A stretch of 64,000 bases of DNA from Phoronis australis (taxonomy: Eukaryota > Phoronida > Phoronidae), in the NCBI GenBank assembly GCA_002633005.1, contig NMRA01000031.1:210888-274887 (forward strand), written 5' to 3'. Made by a program: the position numbers and the translations under genes. This document shows, one piece after another, positions 26,542 to 37,729 of the stretch (its first letter is position 1; each line of letters opens with the position of its first letter). The notes beneath the pieces were generated by a model. It was not told the DNA's origin, did no database searches, and was given only the letters and a program-made list of their open reading frames with translations.

Positions 26542-28340
26542 AGCGTCATGGCAGAGGTCAGGTTATGGCTGAGGTCAGATTTTGTTATTGTGGAAAGTCC
26601 TGTCATTCCAGGATTATTCACTTTTTCGTCTATCAGATATAATGTGTACTTGGATAATTTTTGTTATAGGGAATGTTCACATATTACGTCATCCAAATTG
26701 TGCCACTTTTTATACCTCCCCCCTCTGTCATTACAATATATAACCCCCCATCATAGGCAGTGATGGAGTGGGTCTGTAGTTTGTATACATGATTCATGTT
26801 TATAAGGTAAGCCTAGTGAAATGTGATCAAATCTTGTTAGTATGAAATAGTGGGTCCCGGTTTTGGAAGTCCACTTGAAAGTGATCCAGTTTCCTCAACA
26901 ATATGTACTGTGATGGAGATATTCTTATGAACCACATGATGACATCACCCTCCCTCCTGTCATCTTTTCTAAATGCCCTCTCACCCCTCGAGTGATGCCG
27001 TAACATGTGAATGCCCCCACATACGGATTACTGACATAATGCTGTTAAATGTGAGTTTCGAAGCTGTCTGATATTCATTAGGTTTTACTTGGTGTGTGCC
27101 GGATATTATCGTTTCATAGAACCATTTATCTATCAATATTAAACTGAGCTGTGGTGTTGCAGTTTGTTAGCCTTGATTGAAAGAATTTGAATATTCCTCG
27201 ATTGTGTAGCTATTTGTATTTTTAATGTGTTTTGCCCAGCTTCTGTTAAATTTTAATTATTCGGAAATGATTAACCAGTGTTACATATTTTGTTTTGGTG
27301 GATTGGAATGCTTGTTGTGCCTTGTGTATTGAGTTTATGACTGATTTACAGTGGTGTCATCTACACCTTGTGGAAAAAACATGACCATAATGCGTATTGC
27401 ATCTTTTTGTGTGTAATATTTTGGAGTTTTCTGATGTAAAGATAAGACGTCTGTGTGCTGCTATAATTCAACCAATGACGTCCTTGAACTGGTCTGAAAA
27501 GAGAATTACCAAATAGTTATGTGCATGTGAACTGAGTTCTGAGACATAACTATTGAGTGGTAGTATATTAGGCATGACAAGCTGTATGTTAACCAGATAA
27601 AGCTAACCAGTTACACCTAGAAGTTGTTCGGAGCAAAAATAACAAAACTTAATTGCATTTGTGAGCTATAAATGAATACTTGTCTCATTTGTAGTGTTTG
27701 GTGGTTCAAGTCTGTGACTAGCAAGGGTCATGAAGTGTAGATTCAACAATGTCATTGGTTTTTTGTTCAGGCCCAGTTGTGATTTCGGCTGTAACCAATT
27801 AGCATTTCTGCCTGCCTCTTGCTGATGTGGTCAAGGTTTAAAATAGAAAGGTCTCAATGCGCTGTACTTTCAGTAGACAGACTAATCTTCATAATTACTT
27901 TTCTTTTGTTTCCAATTTGTTTTAAGCAAACTGGAAATGTTTCGGGATTTCGCGAGTACATGTGCTTTTGCGGATGTTTTGAAATTGGTTATTATTGAAC
28001 TCGGTTGTTGATATATTATGTTGTTTACAATTAGTTGTTGGTGAGTTTGCTTTTATTTTTGTCTTCATTCATTTCTGGGTTTGGATTCATGACTTTCATA
28101 AAAATTTCTGCACCTTTGATTGTTAGCACCCTTATGTTATTTTGATTGTCTTTATTGTTACAGGGTGTACCAGCTTGGATACAACGATATAGAACATCTA
28201 CTCTCGAAATAATAATGCCTTGCTGTAGCGCAATTTAATTCCTTCATGCATCTACGTGGGACATTCATTTTTGAGCAAACATTGAGTTAAAGTGGATGAA
28301 AACACGTTTCAAACCTGTGTTCCATTAAAAACTGAGTTTT
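26542..28340 (+). other. Presumed 3' UTR of the TAX1BP1-like gene
   Basis: No further coding exon follows the stop at 26541. The stretch is AT-rich and unique. An ATTAAA at about 28325 is a possible poly(A) signal, but the true cleavage site cannot be placed from sequence alone and nearer sites are possible. Confidence 0.35.
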
Positions 28341-31300
28341 GATTCAGACAATTAGCTGCATTATTGTTCTTTATTGCTCGAGACCATGAATTGACCGGTC
28401 ATGACAAGCAGTCTTGTAGAGCCTGGGCAGAGTTCTGTAGGTTAAACTTTTTTGCGTGAAAAGCAAGACCTCCCAAAATCATGTAATAAGACATGTTAAA
28501 TAACATAGACACTCACACAGTTAAAAGGCAACAGTTTCTTGGGCGTGCTCTAGAGATTACTAGTCTGCCATAGTAAAGTGAAGGCCACGTACATGCTTGG
28601 TAGGTGAGGTTGTAATGTTGATTTACAGCATTGAATTCAGGTTTCCGTTCCAAAAGTGAGGATTTTTACTGAAAGTGCAAGCTAATGTCTTGCCTCTGTG
28701 CAACACTGCCTTGTTCCCAAGAACTAAGTCTTTTCAAACCCAGAAGTCGCCACTAATTTGACTAAGGTCTAAATCAAACCGATTGGTTTTCTGACGAAAG
28801 GCAAACGATATTTAACATGTGTCTAAGTAAATGATTAAAGAATATCGAGACAGGACATGAAGTTCATTGACGGGAAAGTCTGAACTTGTTGAGCTGTCCG
28901 ATTTTCAGTAAAACTTCAGTCAAAAGTTATCGCCAGCTGTGTAAAATACACGTGGGGGCTATCGGTGCTTGGTCTTAAGGCGAAAATCTGTTAATTTACT
29001 TTTAAAAATCTGCAAATCTTCTGTCCACAAGCACTGAAGTGCTGTTTTAGTTATACAGAGGTCTGCTATATGGCAAAATAGCTAGGCTGATGCACTGGTA
29101 GGCGAATTTCACATTGACTGGTAGCCATACAAGGAGGATGTTTTATTGCATTGAGTGTTGGTGCCAGTAATGGACACGAGGAATGGATTAAATTCTAGGG
29201 ACTGTGAGCTGATGAACTGGTTATTCTCAACTCGGACTCAAAATTTAACCTACCATGCAGCATGATTTGAATACAAATTTGTTTTATTTTCTCGATGTGT
29301 GCCATTGTTATATTCAGGTAGCCAAATTCTGAGTCGAGTTTTGAGTACAGAAATCCAGCGATAGAAATTTCACAAAGCGACGTGAACGTGAACTAGCACG
29401 CATTTATATTACCGCGTCATACATGCCACGGTTGGCTGTGAGGAAATCCCCGTAGTCCTTGAGTTTGTTAAGCGATTCAATACAGGGAGATTCGCGTCGC
29501 TTTAAACGCGAAACCTGTGGCCCCTTTTTAATTCTTATTTGGTAAGACATCGAAAAGATTTTTTATTTTGATATGGTTCTCAATCCTTCTTCTTTGTTTC
29601 AGTACGAAATCAACACGATTCTTCTGTCTATAAGTGTTCTTAAAGTTTAGTTGCAAGAAAGCACTTTTTCCAAAAATCCTAATTCTGTCGGGGTTCCCGG
29701 TATATGCTCGAACTAGAATAGATTTTTAACAGATATAATTTTATGTTGTTAACTTTTTTACATGCTTAATTTACATGCATCTATTCATTTTAAACTGCAT
29801 ATAAATTTCACATTCTGAGAGCTGGCCATTTTTCGCGGGAGTTCGTAGAAACGACTTTTTTCACGTTCAGTATATATTTCTATCAAACGGATATGTACTA
29901 AGATAAATGGACAGCCTGAGCTCAGTCATTTAGTTCACGTTCGCGTAAAAACTTGGCTGTTGCGAAACCAATTTTTGTTACTGTAACGCGAATCGGCTCG
30001 GGGAATCAACGTTTGCGTCACAATTAACGTTCACGTCGCCTTGCGAAACCGCCTCTCTAATTGAGCTAAGTTAATTACTCGCGTGTTTAACGATACATGG
30101 CAGCTGTAATGCGTAATTTTTGTTGCGTTTTGTGTTGAAAAGTAAGGTGGATGGAGTGGGATGGGTGTCGAGTGACTAGGAGTGAATGTGTTGACTCGGT
30201 TGTTATTAGTTCCTTACTCATATACGTAATACTTTGTTTTGTGCTTGATATAATGTGCAAGAAATATAATCTGGTAAATAGTAGTCTCACGGTTGTTTTT
30301 TACGATTGCTTAAAGCCGTTGATTACGAGAGCAACCACAAAATACATGCCTAGTGTTCTCAAGCAAATGATAATACTGTGGCGTGTTGACTGAAAGCTTG
30401 CCGACGCGTATTTCCGGCAATATGTTCACTTTAAATGTATTGCGAAAATTAAAGATTGAAACGACACTTGTATTTGGAAAACAATTTCGTGGTTTTCACA
30501 AATCTACACGGACAGGGAGCCCAGTGAGCGTTATCTGAGATATTTCCAGGTAGCAGGCAACAGTCCTAATACTTTTTGGCACTGATAACGAAATTGGTGC
30601 CCGTTACGTGTAGGCGCAATGCATCCGTGAAAACGGAAGCCCTCGTAAGATATCGCTATCCGTTACAGGTAAAGCACTTGACCACATTACCTTAAAAGAA
30701 ATTCTGGGTGCTACTACGAACGCGACCCTGACTTCTGATCTTCACTCGCGGACACCGCTAACATTTCCAGCCATGGGTACACGACCTCTGCAGCACGACG
30801 GTGCAACCTTTACGCGACCTTAGTAGTATTTTAGAGGACAGTACACGCTTAAATTGAAGAACTCAAAAAATCGGGATGAACACGAAGAAGGCGAGGGCAT
30901 CTAACCTTCACTTCCACCGCTTTCTTGCCGTTGTCTGCCTCACTAGTTATCCATGCAGTTTCACAAGGCATTCAAGTACACAAAACAATGAATCCAGTAA
31001 TTCGATAAAGTAGATTCAAGTTTGCGTCCCAATATCCGCAAAACGTCGGCGAGGCTTAATGCACCCTGGGCGATAATCAGGACAAGACCGGTATATTATA
31101 AAATTTTTGTTGTACTCTTTTTGCCAACCACATCTCTCCTTATACTTCAGGCCAGGGGGGTTAAAATTGAGCCGTCTTACAAATGAATTCCCTCGAGTTG
31201 GTTACAGGTTTATCGTTGAATTTAGACCCCTATATAAAGGGTGGTGTTACTTCTGAAACTTTCCCAGTTACTTCTTCCTGGAAGATCCCTGCGAATGGGT

Positions 31301-32110
31301 CTCATGTTTTCGAACACACGTTCTGTCCAAAAACGAGAGCTTTTTATTGAGACTTACCGTTATAAAATTGACCTCAATTTGTTCCTCACTCAGATGAGAA
31401 GCGATATCTGGGTTTGCGAAGAACTGTCATTTCGTTATTACCGAGTTGAAACCATGCTCTTTGTACAAAATGACACTGTGACAATCTGGGTTGTAGAGCG
31501 ACCTTAAGCAGTTATAACGAACTGTCAATTTTTCGAAACCCTTAAATCTTTCCTAATTTGACGAAATAATAGTTTGGGACTAAGTGGGCTAAATGAAAAT
31601 TTGGTTTTGGAGATACGAATTCATGTCGCCTTTACGGATGGTTATCCTAATTTTCCAGTGCACCCCCTACGACAGTCCAATAACGTCCCCGTATTAGTAG
31701 CAAGTTTTGTGTCATCGAGACAGTGCTGGTACGACTGTACTCCATTGCAGGTCCCCCCCAACGGTCGCAACCACAGTTTTTTTTTAGGTAACTGAGCGGC
31801 CTCTACACTGAGGCAACAGTTATACATCTCGAGATCGAAGCCTTGAATCTTGAAGTTCAATGATCTCTTTAACGTTATTTAATGCTTCCTATGGTTGTTC
31901 GCTCATGGGGTGGGTAATAACATACGTGGTCAAGAGCTACACGTACGCACAGGCGAGCTCCCATGACAATCATCCCTAGATCATTCAGAATAGTTGTTAA
32001 CATCAATTTTATATTGCTTAATGAACTTCGCGACTAACGTCAAAAGTGTGACGCAAAGGTCACATGCGTATCACGTTTTCAAACCTCCTTTATCAATTTG
32101 GCGCTTGCCA
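28341..32110. other. Intergenic stretch, no gene recognised
   Basis: Open frames are short and without family resemblance, and I saw no exon-like chain on either strand. The 29.4-30.1 kb part is locally richer in CpG. An R2-family repeat lies at about 31330-31600. The right part probably includes the promoter of the NIDO-domain gene that starts at 32111. Confidence 0.5.
31330..31600 (+). repeat. R2-family dispersed repeat copy
   Basis: Contains CTCACTCAGATGAGAAGCGATATCTGGGTTTGCGAAGAACTGTCATT near 31386-31431, then ACCATGCTCTTTGTACAAAATGACA, GCAGTTATAACGAACTGTCA and AATTTGACGAAATAATAGTTTGGGACTAAGT, in the same order as the copies near 12.5, 33.2 and 57.2 kb. The 88-codon open frame over it is not a gene. 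Confidence 0.6.
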
Positions 32111-32240
32111 ATGGACGCAAGATGTGGTTCACGATGGTGCGGAAGGTGCATTTGCTTAAGAACAACTTTTTACTTTATTTGCGCAATTGCCTGCTTAAAT
32201 GGCTGGGCACAAGGCAGACACAGACGACCAAAATTCAAAG
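32111..32240 (+). CDS. Signal-peptide exon of the NIDO-domain gene
   Basis: The ATG at 32111 opens 43 codons ending KFK plus one base before the donor G|GTAAAT. The next exon (32730) begins with TT, completing GTT and continuing VEEYCPRRK. The match of phase and the hydrophobic FYFICAIACL core support this as the true first coding exon, although a distant upstream exon cannot be ruled out. Confidence 0.75.
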
Positions 32241-35200
32241 GTAAATGTTCTGAAATATAAACCAGCTAACAATTCTGCTCTGAAAGAAATATCTGATACA
32301 ATTTACAACTTGTTGAACCTTACCATAAAGGTTACAGTGTTTTCCAACAGATCAGGATGGGGATGTCCAGTCCATATACCATCAGCAGATTTTGCAAACC
32401 AGTGCTTCGTAATAACTCCTTTCTCCTCGTTCTCATCAGCCTCACCTTTTCTCTGCCCCGAGAAAATGCTCAGCTACTATCCGTGGGTCTCCATAAAGGA
32501 TATATAAAATTAGCAATCGACTCGAGATGGATTTCACTGGAGTACTCAACACGAGTTTGAAATTAAAAATTCCAGATACTAGCTGTAAACCCTAATATTG
32601 AAAACGTGTACAAAGAAATTACAGCCAACACGTTATGGGCTGCCATAAAACCACTTTACGTACGAAACCGAAATAATTAACTGGCGTCTAAACTCTGACA
32701 ATATTTACTTTTGTTCGTCTTTATTTCAGTTGAGGAGTATTGTCCGCGAAGAAAATCCCAGTCTAGATTATATCCCTTCGGCACGTGCGTTGGTGACGTT
32801 GCTATGGCACCGACAGATGATGGTTTCGAGCGCATGAAGCTGCCCACAGACATAACTGTATTTGGTAGTAGCGTGCAGGAAATTTTCGCAAGTACATTTT
32901 GTATTCATTTTTTAATTGAATTCTTACCATTTTCTTTGGTAAACGCATGCTAAATATCATGACTGGCCGATTTGACCTTGGCCGGGATATCGAGTTGTAG
33001 GCCTACACAGGCCAATAATGGCTAACTAACCTAGTTGGCCGGGATACTGAGCTGTAGGCCAAGACAGGCCCGTACAGAGTCTATATTGATTTCCAAATTG
33101 TCTGGAAGCAGTTATAACCGCGCGCCTTCAGGTGAAAAACTAATATTTGGTCTAGACCTCTAACCCGACCGACATAAACTGGTCTCAAATTCGTTCCTTG
33201 TTCAAATGAGGAGCGATTTCTGGACATGAGAAGAACCGACGATTCTTTTGTTCTCGAGGTCGTGTTCAGCATATAAAATGACCCGCCATGAAAATCCAGC
33301 TCATTAAGCTTGGTCTCAGTCAAGCAATAACGAACTGTCGGTTCTTTCCAAGCATAGAGTTTTTCCCAAGTCCGAGTCTGAATAAACATAGACAGATTCA
33401 GCGCCCATCCGCCCTACCCCCCCCAAAAAAAACGCTGATGCGCCCTCTCCCACCCCCTTATCCTACGACATCCTGTATCAACCAGCTTTACCATAGCAAG
33501 TGGTTTAAACCAGAACTTTGACGGTTTCGGGATTTATACAGGAGCTTAAAAAATTGCAGGAGGTACCACCGTTCCAGTTCTTTACGGCCAGTACTGTTTG
33601 CCACCTAACCACTGAAAAGGTTGCAATGACACCAATTATTTCAAATATATCGTGCTAAAAAAATCTCCGGGATGTACATGACAGTTGAAGTGGCAAATTA
33701 CAACCCTGGTTCGCAAAATGGTAACTAGAGAACGTGAAACCACAATATAACGAAGCCCAAACATGCAGAACAAGTGAATTTAACATTACTTTGAATCTTT
33801 CAGGTAAACAACAATGGAGTCATTAGCTTCGAATCAGGAGTGCAGTCATTCAAACCAAACACATTTCCACAAAGTCGACGTGTGATCGCCCCCTACTGGT
33901 CCGACATCGACACGCGCCTTGACACAGGAAAGGTTTTCTACAGAGTGGAGAAACCACAACTAAAAGTGAATAAATGTTTGAAGCAGCCATCATCCACAGA
34001 CAGTTTGCTGCGAGCGCAAAGAGCAGTCGAGGACGCCCTGCCGGGAATACTGAACTTCAGAGCGACGATCGTAGTCATAGTAACGTGGCACGAAGTAACG
34101 AGTCACAGGATGCTAACTGAGAAAAAAGCAAAAAAGGTTCGAGCAGTAGACCTATCGTATTCGTTTGACGCGGAACATATTCTAAAATTTTATTTCAAAA
34201 AATAAAAACTGTAGTGAACACACATATCAAGGTGATATTCACTGCTTCCTAAAATTTTCAATATTATAGGTCTAAAACTAAACTCTCCGTTGCATTTTCA
34301 GTTCGTTAAAATCTTCATGAAATGTATCCTGATGCAAACTTTTCCAAGACCTGGCAAAACTGAAGAAGCGACAAAAAGACAAAGTGTGTCGTAATAACAA
34401 ATCAAGCTTATTTATTTCCATTTCACTTTTTTACAGAATACACATGTTCTTCTAACAAGTATGAAGTTTTCCGTCCACAATTTTCCCATCGTGCCTTAGG
34501 AATGCTTTTCAGACATTCAGTTATACCAACACCACACACGGTAATTTGCTAAAAAAATCCTTCACTTTGTATTGCAGAAAACAATCAGAAATATTTTATC
34601 ATTTTCAGCGAAACACGTTCCAGTTAGTACTAGTATCGGACGGCTTGAGAACATACTCCTTCTTCATCTACGACAAGTTGCAATGGGGAACGTCTGTGCA
34701 GGTCTCCGCCAAATCGAACGGGGACTTGGAGGCGGTCATGGTAGGTGGTACACTTTCTCTACACTTCCCCTTAATGAAGTAACCAATTTGTAATCTTGCA
34801 CTTACGCCACTGTCAACTTCAAACTCCGGAAAAAGCAGGTCAGGGTAGTTGTTAACACACTCACAAAACCAAAAAGAAACACATTTTGCCCAAAAAACAA
34901 TTTAACTATTGCTCGCAAGAGGCCCGACACTATTTCCAAAATTGAGTCTTTAACAACAGTCAATTAATTTACGATCAGTTAAAATTGCTGCAACCAAGTT
35001 TAGCATATAAGGTGGCTGAAATTCAAATTAAACCGAATTGTAAAGTGTTATACATCAAAACGAATCATGATCTTAGTCAGGTAGAAAAATCCCCAACTCC
35101 ACCTGTGCTTGAGTGTGCTAACAATATTCGCGAACGATTTTAATCGGTGGCCCCAGAAAAGTCAGAAGCAATGTTAGTAAATCAAAGGTAAGTGACCTCA

Positions 35201-36186
35201 ACCTGTTTGAGGAAAATTCATAACTTAATGAGAACTCCATCGTAGTAACTAATCTAGTTACAATTCCAAACAATGCTCTCCAACTAACAATTCAAAACAA
35301 CGTGGGTGCAGACCCACTAAGGTTATTGTGGCGAAAAGATGATGACTTTGTAAAATCTCAAGTGACCTGAAAATCTTTCGGGAGATCGTAACCGCTTCCC
35401 CACAGCGACTCGTCATCGCCGCTGAAAAGCAGTCGAGAAGTTTTCAGAAATACGCATCAACCACTGAGGACTGAAAAACACAGAGTATTCTGTTTTGGGT
35501 AGGTAAAGATTGTTGTTTTACGTTTCAGATTGGGTTCGACAACGGAGACAAGAAGAACTGGTATATGGTGCCAAGCATGAATATGACGGAAGTATCCAAC
35601 TTGTACAGTCCCATGGGGACGTTCAAGGGATATTGGTTCAGCCAGTTTAATTTAGCAGGAAAATTAGGTAAGCCAGGATTTGATACAAATTATGGGCAAT
35701 TGTTTCAACATAAAACGAGGAAATACGAGGAGTTTCGCGAAAGCGCCTCAGTCCTAAGCATGTTTATTCTGGAAAAAGTAATTCTACTTAGTTCCTTAAA
35801 GTTTGAACCCATCATAGTGGTGTTATGTAAACACTTCGGCGCTATCACCCGGACCTATGAAGGAACTTTCACAAAGCAGATCCAGTGTGGTATTTACCAG
35901 TCCGCCAAAGGAATAACCGTTTACCATTATTTGACTGCACACCCACTTTGTAAACCCCATTTTATTTCCAGCCCCACTAATGAGGTGCCAACAACTGGGT
36001 TCCTGTTGCCTAGCCACGGGCCAGGTTTATGTTGCTAAGGACGCCTGCAGATCGTTTGAGGTAGCGGACTACCTGAACAGCGGTAACCCTGGGAAACACC
36101 ACTGTCCTCAGGGCCTCACATTCAATACCTCACCCCTCGTGTGCACATGTGATTACCCCAGCAACACACAATGTATGCTGACCTGA
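32111..36186 (+). CDS. Secreted NIDO-domain protein with chitin-binding-like C-terminus, six exons
   Basis: Exons: 32111-32240, 32730-32887, 33804-34136, 34609-34740, 35529-35667, 35972-36186; phases fit, 368 residues. Residues 18-34 (TTFYFICAIACLNGWAQ) look like a signal-peptide core after a Cys/Arg-rich start, so the product is probably secreted. Residues ~60-297 form a nidogen-type NIDO domain: VNNNGVISF, RVIAPYWSDIDTR, GKVFYRV, ATIVVIVTWHEV, RNTFQLVLVSDG, YDKLQWGTS, IGFDNGDKKNWY. The tail (299-368) has spaced cysteines with CPQGLTFNTSPLVCTCDYP (342-360), like a type-2 chitin-binding (peritrophin-A) domain with Tyr in place of the usual CDW tryptophan. NIDO domains occur in matrix and mucin-like proteins; the ligand here is unknown. 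The third exon's donor is weak (AAG|GTTCGA); an alternative in-phase donor at 34094 would drop 14 residues. Confidence 0.82.
32730..32887 (+). CDS. NIDO gene exon 2 with GC-AG donor
   Basis: The frame reads EEYCPRR ... VFGSSVQEIF and must continue VNNNGVISF to make a NIDO domain. That continuation starts right after a good acceptor (TTTCAG|GTAAAC, 33804). The matching donor after ATTTTC is GCAAGT, so this intron appears to start with GC; no GT donor in phase is available at this point. Confidence 0.78.
32975..33075 (+). repeat. Two-copy tandem repeat in NIDO intron 2
   Basis: TTGGCCGGGATAtCGAGtTGTAGGCCtAcACAGGCC occurs twice (about 32979 and 33034; lower-case positions differ), with a spacing of about 55 bp. 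It lies roughly 90 bp after the GC donor and does not include the splice site. Confidence 0.7.
33160..33370 (+). repeat. R2-family dispersed repeat copy
   Basis: Contains TTCAAATGAGGAGCGATTTCTGGACATGAGAAGAACCGACG and TCAGCATATAAAATGAC followed by AGTCAAGCAATAACGAACTGTCGG, parallel to the copies at 12.5, 31.4 and 57.2 kb. It lies in intron 2 of the NIDO gene. A short partial match (TTGTTCCTCACTCAAATGACAGG) near 38420 may be another fragment. Confidence 0.5.
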
Positions 36187-36600
36187 CAACATCGTTAGCT
36201 CTTGAAAGCCCAAGCTATGAAAACCCACTGTTTAGGAATGGCAGCAGTTGTTTGGGTTCCTTTTTAACACTGGGACAACTGCAACTCCACAGGATAACAT
36301 TAGGGACCCAGTGGTGTTCAATGATTGTTTCAACAGGAAGATTCACATGCACCACCAATGGGATTTACTGGAGGTTGTGACATCAGCTGATAGCCTTGTG
36401 TTATAAGTAATGAGGATACAGGTGCGTAAGTGGGGATTACTGATGATACATATTATAACAATGAGTATTCAAGTGGGGATCAGTGACTGTGTATATTATA
36501 AGCATTACTCTTGTAAATAACTTGTTCTAACTAATATTCTTATGAATATCATTGTCATCAACTTTGTAAGTCATAATTTTCACTTAATAACACAGATCTC
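36187..36600 (+). other. 3' flank of the NIDO gene
   Basis: Unique AT-rich sequence after the stop at 36184-36186, presumably 3' UTR. No further exon was recognised before the minisatellite at 36610. Confidence 0.35.
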
Positions 36601-36609
36601 TACTGAGTA

Positions 36610-36780
36610 CCCTTCCAGGGGAAATGTCCCAGGGAAATATGGTTGATGGGGGAGATGTCCCAGGGAAATGTGGTTGATGGGAGGGATGTCCCAAGGGAAA
36701 TGGTTGATGGGGGGATGTCCCAAGGGAAATGGTTGATGTGGGGATGTCCCAGGGAAGTGGTTGATGGGGGGATGTTGCCA
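36610..36780. repeat. G-rich minisatellite between convergent genes
   Basis: Five to six copies of a 28-33-bp unit around GATGTCCCAGGGAAATGGTTGATGGGG. It lies between the 3' ends of the NIDO gene (plus) and the anion exchanger (minus). The open frames on the minus strand across it are repeat products. Confidence 0.85.
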
Positions 36781-37645
36781 ACTTGCTTTTGACTTGGCAA
36801 TGTCTTTTAATCCCCCGATGGTGTCTCAGAATTTCCGTTCTATAATTGGATATGGAAAACTAATATAGTTGTAAATAACTATATTCTATAATAGGATTTG
36901 CAGTAACATTAAAAAAGAACTTAATAGTAAAAAATTAAAATGACTCAAATGTATAACTCAACAAAGCACTACTGTGAATCACCATTTCATCATGTTCAAT
37001 TAGAACATTAATTCGTTAACAACAAACAATTCAGTCAAAATTACCAACAAATGATTCTCACCAAAATACAATATTCACGTATTCCCCTCATCTCGTAATT
37101 TGGCAACAACCAAAACAAATCCCAAAGAGAAGGCATAATCAATTGCTTGTATCAATGACTTGAAAACAGAACAATAACAAGCCAGCGGTCCAATGGACAT
37201 CATAATGGACTATGGTGAAAAGTCTTCAATTTGGGACAAAAATGATAGCTACAATACAAAATTGCCATTTTCCATTTTCCAAAGGCTTACTACATTGCTA
37301 AAAATGCCAAATGCTCTTTGATGAAAACTCCGCACACTTCATGTTAACCAGAGATTAAAATTTCCTAAAAACTTATTTGTTCAGATATTTGACAAAATGA
37401 AATTTCACTTGTTCACCACTTGTGACCCAAACTGAAGAATTTCCACCATAATGCACTTGTGAGGTCACAACTGTTTGCTGGCAATTAACACACACACACA
37501 GCACCACCAGCTTGCATTCCCCATGAAATATATATAACAAATTTACAGTGCAATTCACGCAGATTCCATCAAACAGACAACAAGGATACAAAGTGATGAG
37601 TTAAATGAAGTTCTACGCAGATGCAGACACTACCACCATTGTGTT
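36781..37645 (-). other. Presumed 3' UTR and flank of the anion exchanger gene
   Basis: AT-rich sequence downstream of the stop codon at 37646-37648 (minus strand). No coding exon was recognised. The poly(A) site cannot be placed with confidence. Confidence 0.4.
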
Positions 37646-37729
37646 CTAGCAGGAGTCTCTTTTCTTATAATAGTCTAGATTTTCATCATCACTTTCATCC
37701 TCTTCAGGGGCGATATCTTTCTGATCAAG
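37646..37729 (-). CDS. SLC4A2: Anion exchanger last coding exon
   Basis: Acceptor GATTTCAG at 37730, phase 0, 27 codons and a TAG. It reads [16 protein letters not shown] then [11 protein letters not shown]. The acidic start aligns with the LDADDA...EE tail of AE1-3, but the end lacks the usual DEYDE-x-x-MPV finish and terminates KKRDSC. Compare the separate candidate exon at 37836-37880. Confidence 0.75.
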   Translation of the reverse strand, partial: LDQKDIAPEEDESDDENLDYYKKRDSC

